A stretch of 36,631 bases of DNA from Nanobdellota archaeon. Lineage in GTDB: Archaea > Nanobdellota > Nanobdellia > SCGC-AAA011-G17 > GW2011-AR17. Numbering within the stretch: the stretch's first letter is position 1; each line of letters starts with the position of its first letter. Below, piece after piece: positions 7,949-15,738 of this stretch. The notes beneath the pieces were generated by a model that worked only from the letters and a program-made list of their open reading frames with translations, did no database searches and had not been told where the DNA came from. The translations under genes and the position numbers were made by a program. The stretch spans positions 1 to 36,631 of the forward strand of contig JAHJRD010000086.1 in NCBI GenBank assembly GCA_018830945.1. Reading direction: 5' to 3'.

Positions 7949-9448
7949 AGCCTGATATTCATTTACAAGTGTTGCATTAAAAGTTTCTACAAGGGAAGGG
8001 TCAATTAAGACATCATACAAAATAGAAGGGACATTAAATACTACACTAATGTTCTCTTTGCTTCCTTCAATTATTAAATTTCTTTCAGGATACCTTTGCT
8101 TAAGCTGGTCAGCATACCAGGCTGATTCAGTTAAAATCCCTTTATACAGAACAATCAAATCCTTTCGTTTGCCTTCAACAGCTTGATAGTAAATTAAAGG
8201 AAAAACAGAATTATCTGAATCTCCTGTAATAATAGAATTAGGTTTAGCATAGGCAAGCATAAACTTTGCATAATTGTCTGCTGCACGGGATTCACTTCTA
8301 TCGATGTCCCCTTGTTCTCCTTTGAATATAAAGAAGAGCAAAAAGGCATTAGACACTACGAGTAATAAGGTCGCTGTAACAAGAGCATAATATATATACT
8401 TTCTAATTGCATAAAATTTTGCATTAATAAGGAGGAGGGAATGCCAGAGCCCTACGCCAATAAAAAGCGAAAAGATAATATATGTAGGGATATAATAAAC
8501 TATTATATCCTGTATATTGTAGATAATATTATATGTTATATTAAAGAGTGTAATCAATGAAACTAATGCCAGAATCGTTTTGTGGCGTACCGCTAATGCT
8601 TTTATTCCTATAAATGCAAATGGCAAAGTTAACGGGAATTGCATTAGTAAATATACAAATGCCTTTGCAAAGTTCAAAAGTGCATATTGAGGTACAAAAT
8701 AATGCCCATAACCTGTTCCCAAAACGTGATTAATGAAGAATTTAAGACTAATAGGATTACCCCAATTGATAAAAGGGTTTTGTGCGGCCCTTAATGGGAG
8801 ATAGATATAAAGCGAGATTCCAATTACAAAAAAGATTAGCATAATTAATATGCTCCGCAGTTGTATTACTTTTTGTACCTGTAATTTTCTAATATGCCCA
8901 ATAATAAAGAATGCAAACGCAGGTAAAGCTAATATCAGAGTAAGGTGATTTGTAAGACCAAGACCAAAAACAAAGCTAAATGCATAAAGATACCTTTGTT
9001 TCATTGTTTCTGCCCACTTCAGAAGAATTAGAATCAATGCTACAAGAAAAAAAGCATTCAGCGTGTAAACTTCCGCTATTGTCGCCTGCGTCCAGAGAGT
9101 ATATGAAAAGCCAAGTGTTAGGGAAGAAAATAAAGCAGCCAATCTGCTTTTTGTTATTTTAAGTGCAACAAAATAAAGTAGCATAACAGCAAATGATGCA
9201 AAGAACGCAGACATGATGTTCAGCCTGTATGCGATTGTGCCTATTGGAATAACCGTAAATAACTTACCAAACAAGACATATAAGGGGTAGCCGCTTGGAT
9301 GTGCAATCCCCATAGTATATGCAGCTGAAACAAGTTCAGGGCTATCGCCCCAATAAATTGAAGGTGCCATTGTAAGAAGGTAAGTAGAAAAAGAAGTAAA
9401 TAATATAATTAAAGGAAGGAATTTTCCAGTAAATTCTTTATAATCCAT
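7922..9448 (-). CDS. TMEM260-like (DUF2723) membrane O-mannosyltransferase
   Basis: 508 aa, with about ten to twelve membrane helices in the first 390 residues and a soluble C-terminal part of about 110 residues. The first extracellular loop holds the family hallmark APSIYWGDSPELVSAAYTMG followed by HPSGYPLY; the acidic residue of WGDSPE is the expected catalytic position of GT-C fold enzymes. Members of this family (DUF2723; human TMEM260) transfer mannose from a lipid-linked donor to Ser/Thr of exported proteins. The family match is strong; the sugar and target here are inferred. It is transcribed away from the large surface protein at 9622, which is a plausible substrate. Its final codons and stop lie inside the left 57-bp repeat, so the C-terminus may have been altered on integration. 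Confidence 0.85.
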   Translation of the reverse strand: MDYKEFTGKFLPLIILFTSFSTYLLTMAPSIYWGDSPELVSAAYTMGIAHPSGYPLYVLFGKLFTVIPIGTIAYRLNIMSAFFASFAVMLLYFVALKITKSRLAALFSSLTLGFSYTLWTQATIAEVYTLNAFFLVALILILLKWAETMKQRYLYAFSFVFGLGLTNHLTLILALPAFAFFIIGHIRKLQVQKVIQLRSILIMLIFFVIGISLYIYLPLRAAQNPFINWGNPISLKFFINHVLGTGYGHYFVPQYALLNFAKAFVYLLMQFPLTLPFAFIGIKALAVRHKTILALVSLITLFNITYNIIYNIQDIIVYYIPTYIIFSLFIGVGLWHSLLLINAKFYAIRKYIYYALVTATLLLVVSNAFLLFFIFKGEQGDIDRSESRAADNYAKFMLAYAKPNSIITGDSDNSVFPLIYYQAVEGKRKDLIVLYKGILTESAWYADQLKQRYPERNLIIEGSKENISVVFNVPSILYDVLIDPSLVETFNATLVNEYQASKITATPA

Positions 9449-9621
9449 CTGCTTTAAACTGTAATTATGTTTTAAATAGTTTTAGCTAGCTTTTGGCAAG
9501 GCCGAAAACCGCAAAGTTTATATGGTTTGGAAGTTTACCTGTTTCCTTAGAAGGCAAGAGTAGTTCCTTTGTTGCAAAGGGCTACCTAAATTATTCCTAA
9601 AAATAAGGGGGGTGATGAAGA
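9449..9621. promoter_or_regulatory. Divergent promoters with a leader hairpin
   Basis: For the rightward gene, agtttatatgg near 9514-9524 is a good TATA box, giving a leader of about 75 bases. That leader folds as gtag (9560-9563) with ctac (9582-9585) and cctttg (9566-9571) with caaagg (9575-9580), and ends in a very strong ribosome-binding site ggggggtgatg just before ATG 9622. For the leftward gene, atttaaaac (about 9466-9474 on the minus strand) is a TATA candidate. Long structured leaders are rare in this window, where most genes look leaderless. Confidence 0.5.
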
Positions 9622-12486
9622 ATGGATAATCAAGGTAAGATAAGAATAGTTACTATTGGAGGTTATGTCTCTTTATCTATAATAATAATATTAATCTTAA
9701 CTGTATATGGTTTAGCCAACCCCCAGCAATTACCCTTTTTTGAGGATTTTGAAACAGGGGTCCTAACAGAGAATTGGACGGTATGGGGAGACATGCCAGA
9801 AAACTGGCATGTTCGTGGTGAGATGTACAAGATAAACGGAGCATATAGCGTTACTGCTTATACAGGCGGACCTGGTGCTGCAACATCTTATCTTGAAATT
9901 AATCTTACCCAGCACGATATAGACAAAGACATTCAAATAGACTATAAGAGGAATACTATGTATAATTCCCCACAAAATAAGCTTGATGTATTGTGGTTTG
10001 ATGGGTCTTGGCATACCCTTGAAGCAGGAGTATATGGATATGCAGAGAAAACGCACAGGAGGCGACCAACTTTAACGGATATATCATTAAGATTTAAGTG
10101 CTATACGGCAGGGCAAGGAAGATGCACTATAGACGATGTTAATGTACGCGATATCCCGCCAGATAATGCGCCGCCGATAATCACGATTATTTCTCCTCAG
10201 AATACAACTTATAATTACTCCACTTCCTTTAAAGCATTATTAAATTTTACAACAGATGAAGAAGCAACCTGTAACTATTCTTTGAATGGAGCGAATAATA
10301 TTTCATTGGGTTTCGGAACAAGCTTCACCATGATTGTGATGGGCATAAATGGCAGTAATCGGATTGATGTTAACTGTGTAGACACTGTTGGAAATGTAAA
10401 TAGCAATAATGTTAGTTTTATATTGCAAAAAATGTTTCCGCCAATACCATTCTTTGAAGATTTTGAAACGGGTATTCTGTCAGAAAACTGGACTGTTGGG
10501 GGAAATATGCAAAAGAACTGGCATGTATTCCAGCCATTTGCAATAAACGGATTATATGGTGCTTATGCTTATACAAATGGCGCTTCTGAATCTTTTCTTG
10601 AAGTCAATCTTACATCGCATGAACTCAACAAAGATATAAGAATTGAATATAAAAGAAGCAATATGTTTAACAGCCCACAAAATAAGCTTGATGTTTCATG
10701 GTTTGATGGAACATGGCATAATCTTGAAATGGGAGTTTATGGTTATGCAGGGAAAGTGCATAAGAGACGCCCTGTTTCAACAGATATAACATTAAGATTT
10801 AAGTGCTACACAACTGCGCAAGGAAGCTGTAGCCTTGATGATGTTAATGTAAGCGATATTCTGCCTGAGGCATGGGTTGATGATGATTACTGCCCTTCGT
10901 GCAACAATGACGAGAAAGAATGGGGGTATTATGCATTCAATACCATCCAATTAGCGGTGGATTCAGTGCAGAATGGCACCACAATCCACGTCAATCCAGG
11001 CATTTACAGGGACCCGATTAACATAACATCAAGGGCAAACCTTGCAATTGTAGGAACTGATAAGAACAGCGTTATCAATGACTTTAACAATACGTATTGC
11101 TGGAACACGGCAAGCTACGGCTGCACAAGAAAGGCAGGCGTAAGAGTGGTTTCAAGCTCAAATATCACACTTAATAACATGACATTTGAAGGCGGCGAAA
11201 TAACCGGCAACTGGGGAACAATGTTTTTTTTCTGGGACAGCGACGGGATAATTAAAGATAACTATGCGTATAACATTAGCCTTTCTGACGATTCTGGCTA
11301 TTATACAGAAATAATAGGCTATTTGAGAAGCCCAAATACAGTTAAGAATGTCCTTATAAGCGGAAATGAATTTAAGAATCCCGGCAGAAGCTTTGTATGT
11401 AATGATTACCAAAACTGCACTTTCATAAATAACCTTATTTACAAGACAATTGATGATTTTGGCTATGGAATTGAATTAGGAAGCCTTGCAACTGGGACGG
11501 TAATAAACAATACTATATGGGGATATGATACAAAAGCAGCGTCAGATAGTTCCACAAGCACGGCAATTTATGTGCATAGCCTGTTTTCACAGGGTATCAC
11601 TTCTGAATTGGTAAAGGATATTACAATAAAAGGCAATAATCTTTATGAAAATCAAGCAGGGATTTGGATAGGAAGCGACTGGTCCACACTTGTAGGTAAT
11701 GTAACTATTATTGGAGTTATTGAAGACAATTGGATACATGACAATATATGCCAAAACTGCGATAATGAAGATGTTGTTGCAGGCATCTTTGCAGTTGATG
11801 ATGGAAAAAGTGTTGGCTCTTCGGTTAATGTCACTTTTGCAAATAATATTTTAAATGATAATTCCAGATACGGATATTTTATATTTACATATGGGGACGG
11901 CGAACTCCATTTGGCAATAAATAATGAAACAATAACAGGCAATCCGCAGGCAAATATAAAAGTGGTAAACTTTGGCGAGAACGCAACAAGCCTTTATGAT
12001 GTGAATATAACAAACTCGAGGATTTATAACAGCACATTAAATTTTAACAATATGCAACCACAGCCTATATATACAATACCAAACTGGTGGGGCTCCTCTC
12101 CGCCAATAGGGATTTATGGCACTGAATATGACCCCTGGTACTCTGATTATAGCTTAACAACTTTAACCAGTTTCCCACCGAAACTAAGATTATATAACCC
12201 GGAAAACATTTCCTATATAACAAATAATTTAGCATTGGAGTATTACGCAAATGATAAAACTCTTGATAAAATATGGTTTACTGTTAAAGGAGGATTTCGA
12301 GGTTATCTCACAGGGAACACTACATTTAGGTCCCCGCAAGGTGATGTAACCTTAATAATATATGCAAACGACACATATGGTGCAACTAATTCGTCTGCTG
12401 TAAGCTTTTTTGTAGACAGCAAGAAGCCAAGAGCAAAGCGGGCGGTAGGAAAAGAGAAATATGGTAAACAGGATATAAGGGGATAA
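9622..12486 (+). CDS. Large surface protein: duplicated lectin-like domain, Ig-like domain, parallel beta-helix
   Basis: 954 aa. An N-terminal hydrophobic segment (about 13-33) serves as signal peptide or anchor. Two related domains (about 38-175 and 275-410) begin FFEDFETGVLTENW and FFEDFETGILSENW and share SPQNKLDVxWFDGxWH and DDVNV, which shows an internal duplication; they look like jelly-roll adhesion domains. An Ig-like domain lies between them. From about 425 to 790 is a right-handed parallel beta-helix with many NxS/T sequons, starting FNTIQLAVDSVQNGTTIHVNPG. The end (about 840-930) is Ig-like, then a basic tail. The likely role is an adhesin, surface glycoprotein or polysaccharide-acting protein. 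The stop codon touches the right 57-bp repeat, so the native C-terminus, perhaps with an anchor, may be missing. Confidence 0.8.
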   Translation: MDNQGKIRIVTIGGYVSLSIIIILILTVYGLANPQQLPFFEDFETGVLTENWTVWGDMPENWHVRGEMYKINGAYSVTAYTGGPGAATSYLEINLTQHDIDKDIQIDYKRNTMYNSPQNKLDVLWFDGSWHTLEAGVYGYAEKTHRRRPTLTDISLRFKCYTAGQGRCTIDDVNVRDIPPDNAPPIITIISPQNTTYNYSTSFKALLNFTTDEEATCNYSLNGANNISLGFGTSFTMIVMGINGSNRIDVNCVDTVGNVNSNNVSFILQKMFPPIPFFEDFETGILSENWTVGGNMQKNWHVFQPFAINGLYGAYAYTNGASESFLEVNLTSHELNKDIRIEYKRSNMFNSPQNKLDVSWFDGTWHNLEMGVYGYAGKVHKRRPVSTDITLRFKCYTTAQGSCSLDDVNVSDILPEAWVDDDYCPSCNNDEKEWGYYAFNTIQLAVDSVQNGTTIHVNPGIYRDPINITSRANLAIVGTDKNSVINDFNNTYCWNTASYGCTRKAGVRVVSSSNITLNNMTFEGGEITGNWGTMFFFWDSDGIIKDNYAYNISLSDDSGYYTEIIGYLRSPNTVKNVLISGNEFKNPGRSFVCNDYQNCTFINNLIYKTIDDFGYGIELGSLATGTVINNTIWGYDTKAASDSSTSTAIYVHSLFSQGITSELVKDITIKGNNLYENQAGIWIGSDWSTLVGNVTIIGVIEDNWIHDNICQNCDNEDVVAGIFAVDDGKSVGSSVNVTFANNILNDNSRYGYFIFTYGDGELHLAINNETITGNPQANIKVVNFGENATSLYDVNITNSRIYNSTLNFNNMQPQPIYTIPNWWGSSPPIGIYGTEYDPWYSDYSLTTLTSFPPKLRLYNPENISYITNNLALEYYANDKTLDKIWFTVKGGFRGYLTGNTTFRSPQGDVTLIIYANDTYGATNSSAVSFFVDSKKPRAKRAVGKEKYGKQDIRG

Positions 12487-12541
12487 AATGCACCTTATGA
12501 ATAAATGCGAGCCCTGCAAACCAAAGGAGTTTTCAGGCAGG
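12485..12541 (+). repeat. 57-bp direct repeat, right copy
   Basis: Identical to 7874-7930. In this copy the repeat continues into the intact rfcL coding sequence (gaagatgag). Its first two bases form the end of the surface-protein stop codon. Confidence 0.95.
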
Positions 12542-13666
12542 GAAGATGAGTTCGGGCAGATTAAGGAGTTTGTTGAGAACTATAAAAAAGGGGCCATGCT
12601 TGTGTATGGGCAGACTGGCTGCGGCAAGACAAGCTTTGCGCATGCGCTTGCAAAAGAGCTAGGGCATGAAATACTTGAAGTGAATGCCTCTGACATCAGG
12701 AACAAGGATGCGTTATTGAAGATTGTGAAAAGCGCGGCAATGCAGATGAGCCTTTTTGCAACCAGCAAGATAATACTTATTGATGAGGTGGACGCGCTTT
12801 CATCAAAAGACAGAGGGGCTGTTTCAGCTATCATTGAGATTATCAAGGATTCCAAATGGCCCATCATTCTCACTGCAAATGACGAGATGAATGACAAGGT
12901 GCATGACTTGAAGAAAAAATGCAGGTTTATTGAGCTTCCTGCGCCAACACACAATGAGATGTGCTCAATACTGCAGGATGCATGCTGCAAGAACAATATC
13001 TGTTATGATGATTCTGTATTAAGGAACATTGCAAGGCAGTGCGACGGTGATGTAAGGGCTTCAATGATTGACTTGTTTGTGGCATCTTCTTTAGGCGATG
13101 TAAAGGATGCTTCAATGCTTGCATCAAGGCTTCGCAACCGGGACATTGATGAATCATTAAGGATTATATTTAATACAATAAAGCCTGATGTTGCGCTTAA
13201 TGCGTTTGACAACACTGACATGGACCTTAAGGACTGCTTAATGTGGATTGAGGAGAACATGGCTAAGGAATATTCCGGCTTGGAGCTAAACAATGGGTAT
13301 GATGCATTGTCAAAAGCAGATGTGTTTTACGGCAGGATACGGAGATGGCAGCACTGGAGGTTCCTTGTATATGTAAATGCAATGCTTACAGCAGGGGTTG
13401 CGCTTTCAAAGGAAGACAATCATGCAAAATCCGGCAGTGTAAGGTATGTGCGCAATTCGCGGCCATTGAAGTACTGGATTATGAACAACAAGAATAAAAA
13501 GAAAAAAGCAATTGCTGAAAAGCTTGCTGCAAGATGCCACACATCAAAAAGGAAAGCTTTTAAATACCTTATGCCATACTTCAAGGTGCAGTTTGGGAAC
13601 AATGCTGAAGGGATTGCAAAAGAGCTTTCTCTTGCTGATGATGAGGCGGATTATATTCAATCATAA
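12488..13666 (+). CDS. rfcL: Replication factor C large subunit
   Basis: 392 aa AAA+ protein. It has Walker A GQTGCGKTS (41-49), VNASD (65-69), Walker B LIDEVD (97-102) and a sensor in ILTAND, with a lysine-rich C-terminal region ending near DDEADYIQS. It forms the clamp loader with RfcS. The start can be ATG 12488 or ATG 12497; the second gives MNKCEPCKPKEF, replacing the usual WxxKYRP box. At 392 aa it is at the short end for archaeal RfcL, and no obvious PIP-box is seen at the C-terminus. It now begins 2 bases after the surface-protein gene of the inserted cassette, so it probably depends on read-through from that gene or on a weak TATA-like gatataagg at about 12472-12480. Confidence 0.93.
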   Translation: MHLMNKCEPCKPKEFSGREDEFGQIKEFVENYKKGAMLVYGQTGCGKTSFAHALAKELGHEILEVNASDIRNKDALLKIVKSAAMQMSLFATSKIILIDEVDALSSKDRGAVSAIIEIIKDSKWPIILTANDEMNDKVHDLKKKCRFIELPAPTHNEMCSILQDACCKNNICYDDSVLRNIARQCDGDVRASMIDLFVASSLGDVKDASMLASRLRNRDIDESLRIIFNTIKPDVALNAFDNTDMDLKDCLMWIEENMAKEYSGLELNNGYDALSKADVFYGRIRRWQHWRFLVYVNAMLTAGVALSKEDNHAKSGSVRYVRNSRPLKYWIMNNKNKKKKAIAEKLAARCHTSKRKAFKYLMPYFKVQFGNNAEGIAKELSLADDEADYIQS

Positions 13667-13678
13667 GGAGGTTGGAAA

Positions 13679-13966
13679 ATGAAAGTAAGTGATTTAAAGC
13701 CAAGAATGGGGAAAGTGGACATTGAGCTCGAGGTTGTTGATGTTGGGGAAACAAGGGAATTCCAGAAAATGGGCAACGCAGGAAGAGTTTCAACAGCCAC
13801 TGCAAAGGACGAGACAGGCGAGATAAAGCTGTCTTTGTGGAATGACGAGATTGACCTTGTCAAGAAAGGCTGTAAAGTGAAAATAACAAACGGCTTTGTC
13901 AATGAGTTTCAGGGAGAGATGCAATTGACTGCAGGAAGGTTTGGAAAGCTGGAAGTTATTTCCTGA
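13679..13966 (+). CDS. OB-fold single-strand DNA-binding protein, RPA/SOSS-B-like
   Basis: 95 aa single OB-fold domain. The pattern VDIELEVVDVGETREFQ, then VSTATAKDETGEIKLSLWNDE, then VKITNGFVNEFQGEMQLTAGRFGKLEV matches the archaeal RPA-like/hSSB1-like family that binds single-stranded DNA. It begins 12 bases after rfcL with a strong Shine-Dalgarno taaggaggttgg, so it is the last gene of the replication operon. No acidic C-terminal tail or zinc finger is present, so it may act as a minimal SSB or a nucleic-acid-binding accessory protein. Its last bases overlap the end of the convergent gene. Confidence 0.88.
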   Translation: MKVSDLKPRMGKVDIELEVVDVGETREFQKMGNAGRVSTATAKDETGEIKLSLWNDEIDLVKKGCKVKITNGFVNEFQGEMQLTAGRFGKLEVIS

Positions 13967-14504
13967 CTTTTCTTTTACTATTTTTCTCTGCCCAGCCGTT
14001 TGTATAAGCCATTTCTTTTGTTTTCTTAGCTTGTTTTATCAGCTTTAACGGATGAAGAAGCTCAAGCACGTTTTCCTTTATTCTCTGCATGACAAACACC
14101 CTTGCCTTGAATGATTCTTTCGGCCTTGCCTGGAATTTTTCAGCTTTTTCCTCTGCGATTGTGTCAAATTCCCTTACAATCTTTTTCCCTAATCTTTTTT
14201 CAGCCTCTTTTCTTGCTGTTTCAAGCCTTGAACGCCCTATCTCAAAATGCTTTTTAGAAATCTCGTCAATGTTTTTCAGTTTTGCCCACATTGCAAGCAG
14301 GTTTATGTATTTTTTTGCTGATTCAATCGCAAATAGAAACAGTTTTTTTATGTATTTATTGAAAGTATGCTTTAATGCATGAGCAATGCTTTTCTTAATA
14401 TCAGTGAAAAGCTGCCTTAAGTCATCCATTATTATATGCTGCTTATTATGCGGCGCTTTCAGCAATCCAATATGGCTTGCATGCTTATTTCCCCTCTTTT
14501 TCAT
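13956..14504 (-). CDS. Basic helical protein, unknown function
   Basis: 182 aa from ATG 14504, or 157 aa from ATG 14429. The frame also extends to 14582, but that start coincides with the first base of the divergent DUF192 gene and is unlikely. The protein is Lys/Arg- and Ala-rich and mostly helical, with charged stretches (for example ETARKEAEKRLGKKIV) and a basic C-terminus NSKRKVRK, which suggests binding to nucleic acid or ribosomes. A short hydrophobic, aromatic segment (KKLFLFAIESAKKYINLLAMW) may be an amphipathic or membrane-associated helix. It converges on and overlaps the OB-fold gene by 11 bases. I do not recognise a family. Confidence 0.55.
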   Translation of the reverse strand: MKKRGNKHASHIGLLKAPHNKQHIIMDDLRQLFTDIKKSIAHALKHTFNKYIKKLFLFAIESAKKYINLLAMWAKLKNIDEISKKHFEIGRSRLETARKEAEKRLGKKIVREFDTIAEEKAEKFQARPKESFKARVFVMQRIKENVLELLHPLKLIKQAKKTKEMAYTNGWAEKNSKRKVRK

Positions 14505-14581
14505 GATTTTATAAAAGGCATGATGGTTTTTAAAGTTTATCAGCAAAAGGCTTATATCCCTGGAAAGCCGCTTACAAGACA

Positions 14582-14917
14582 ATGGAAAAAGTCACTATAA
14601 AGCATAAAGGGAAAACAATAGGAAAGGCCATCTGCTGTGATAATATATTCTCAAGAGGATTTGGCTTAATGTTCAGGAAAAGGCAGATGGCATTGATTGA
14701 GCTGCCTGCTGAAAGCCTGGCAATGGCTGCGATACACACGTTCTTCATGCGGTTTCCGATAGATGTCTATTGGCTTGACTCTAAGAAACAGATAATCGGA
14801 ATAAAAAAACATGTAAGGCAGTATTCTTTTGCACAGCCGGGAAAGCCGGCAAAATACATATTTGAGGCTCCTGCAGGCAAATTATGGCTTAAGATGGGTG
14901 AAAAGCTCTCTTTTTAA
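14582..14917 (+). CDS. DUF192 family protein
   Basis: 111 aa. It shows the DUF192 signature: RGFGLMFRK, then AIHTFFMRFPIDVYWLDSKK, then a strand with ARG/VRQY, and the terminal EAPAGKLWLKMGEKL. Many archaeal and bacterial members are exported, but this one has no signal peptide and begins directly with MEKVTIKHKGK. The biochemical function of the family is unknown. It is followed by a pilin-like gene with its own TATA box (gttttatatac, 14938-14948), so it is probably transcribed separately. Confidence 0.88.
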   Translation: MEKVTIKHKGKTIGKAICCDNIFSRGFGLMFRKRQMALIELPAESLAMAAIHTFFMRFPIDVYWLDSKKQIIGIKKHVRQYSFAQPGKPAKYIFEAPAGKLWLKMGEKLSF

Positions 14918-14996
14918 GCGCCTAACATTTCAGAAAGTTTTATATACATACTTTGCCTCATTTAGGTTAATAATTACAAACTTAAGAGGTGGTAAT

Positions 14997-15425
14997 ATGA
15001 TGTATAAAAAAGGCGCGGAACTTTCGCTTAACTTTATAATAATAGCTGCAATTGTGCTTGTTGTATTGATTGTTGCTATATTATTCTTTACAGGCGCAAG
15101 CAGCAAGCTGCTGAAAGAAAAGGCTGAAGTCACAAAGCTCAGCACGCAGGAATATACTCTTGCATTAAATGTTTGCAAGTTTGCGTGCCTGAACCAGGAC
15201 AGGATTAAGTTTGAGAGCCCAAGCTTTTCTCAAGCAGTAATAGATGCAGGAAATACAAGGTGCCAGGACTTTGACGAACTACGTGACGGTTTTGATGAGC
15301 TATGCATGAAAGACTGCGTAAAGGATGAAAGCTTTACCCCAACTGAAGAGAACAAGGATATTGGCTGCAGCGGCATGTCAAGGGACGATTGCAAAGCTCA
15401 TGATACCCAATGCGACTGGGAATAA
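14997..15425 (+). CDS. Pilin-like surface protein with class III signal peptide
   Basis: 142 aa. The N-terminus MMYKKGAELSLNFIIIAAIVL is a class III signal: basic residues, Gly, then the processed AELSLN and a hydrophobic helix, as in archaeal type IV pilins and archaellins cut by a PibD/FlaK-type peptidase after Gly. The rest is soluble with eight or so cysteines (CKFAC, CQDF, CMKDC, CSGMSRDDC, CDWE), suggesting a disulfide-stabilised head. The frame is open further upstream to 14829 but a TATA box at 14938-14948 and the site aagaggtgg before ATG 14997 settle the start. It is the first of a run of related genes, all facing the same way. Confidence 0.8.
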   Translation: MMYKKGAELSLNFIIIAAIVLVVLIVAILFFTGASSKLLKEKAEVTKLSTQEYTLALNVCKFACLNQDRIKFESPSFSQAVIDAGNTRCQDFDELRDGFDELCMKDCVKDESFTPTEENKDIGCSGMSRDDCKAHDTQCDWE

Positions 15426-15536
15426 AAGCGCTTTCTTTTTTTTATATTTTTCTCTTTTCGAAACCCATGTTCACTGCGTTCTCAGGGTCTCGTCGCTGCT
15501 GCTCCGAAACCCTTATTAACATAACCGGATATTATT
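15426..15536. promoter_or_regulatory. Spacer with T-run, hairpin and TATA-like element
   Basis: A run of T residues (15432-15443) follows the pilin-like gene and may end its transcript. The motif cgaaaccc occurs twice (about 15459-15466 and 15503-15510), and gggtctcg can pair with the second copy to give an imperfect hairpin. A TATA-like cttattaac at about 15510-15518 lies about 20 bases before the next ATG. Confidence 0.35.
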
Positions 15537-15731
15537 ATGCTTATGAAACTGAATAAAAGAGGGATTGAGCTTTCCCTGAATATGGTTGTAATAATAGCCA
15601 TTGTGCTTGTTGTTCTTATTGTTGCTATCATCATCTTCTCAGGAGGCGCGCAACAATTTGTTGAAAAGTTGAAGGAGATAACTGCGCAAATATGGACGGC
15701 AAAGCCTGACCTGGCAGGCAAAGGCGTATAG
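15537..15731 (+). CDS. Minimal pilin-like protein with class III signal peptide
   Basis: 64 aa, or 62 aa from the second ATG at 15543. It has KLNKRGIELSLNMVVIIAIVLVV, a class III signal with likely cleavage after Gly and a long hydrophobic helix, then only about 30 residues with a short amphipathic helix. Its leader resembles that of the 14997 gene (AELSLN / IELSLN), so the two are paralogues that share the helix and differ in head size. Such a short protein could be a filament core subunit or an assembly partner. It lies 7 bases before the next gene, a large cysteine-rich surface protein, and is surely co-transcribed with it. Confidence 0.75.
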   Translation: MLMKLNKRGIELSLNMVVIIAIVLVVLIVAIIIFSGGAQQFVEKLKEITAQIWTAKPDLAGKGV

Positions 15732-15738
15732 GAGCAGA

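Larger units (their letters stand above)
7874..12541. other. Two-gene cassette bounded by 57-bp direct repeats
   Basis: The segment 7931-12484 lies between two perfect 57-bp copies of the coiled-coil/rfcL junction and interrupts an otherwise tight rfcS - coiled-coil - rfcL operon. It carries two genes that share a divergent promoter region and end at the two borders. No recombinase, transposase or terminal inverted repeat is visible. Both stop codons are formed in or at the repeats, so the borders do not look like the evolved ends of a transposon. Possible origins are integration of a circular molecule through a 57-bp homologous segment, a site-specific event with an enzyme encoded elsewhere, or a misassembly of strain variants. 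Confidence 0.7.

Noticed and set aside
7874-12541. Transposon or integrase-type island
   Set aside because: No transposase, integrase or terminal inverted repeats are seen; the 57-bp repeats are too long for a target-site duplication. Kept only as a cassette of unknown origin.
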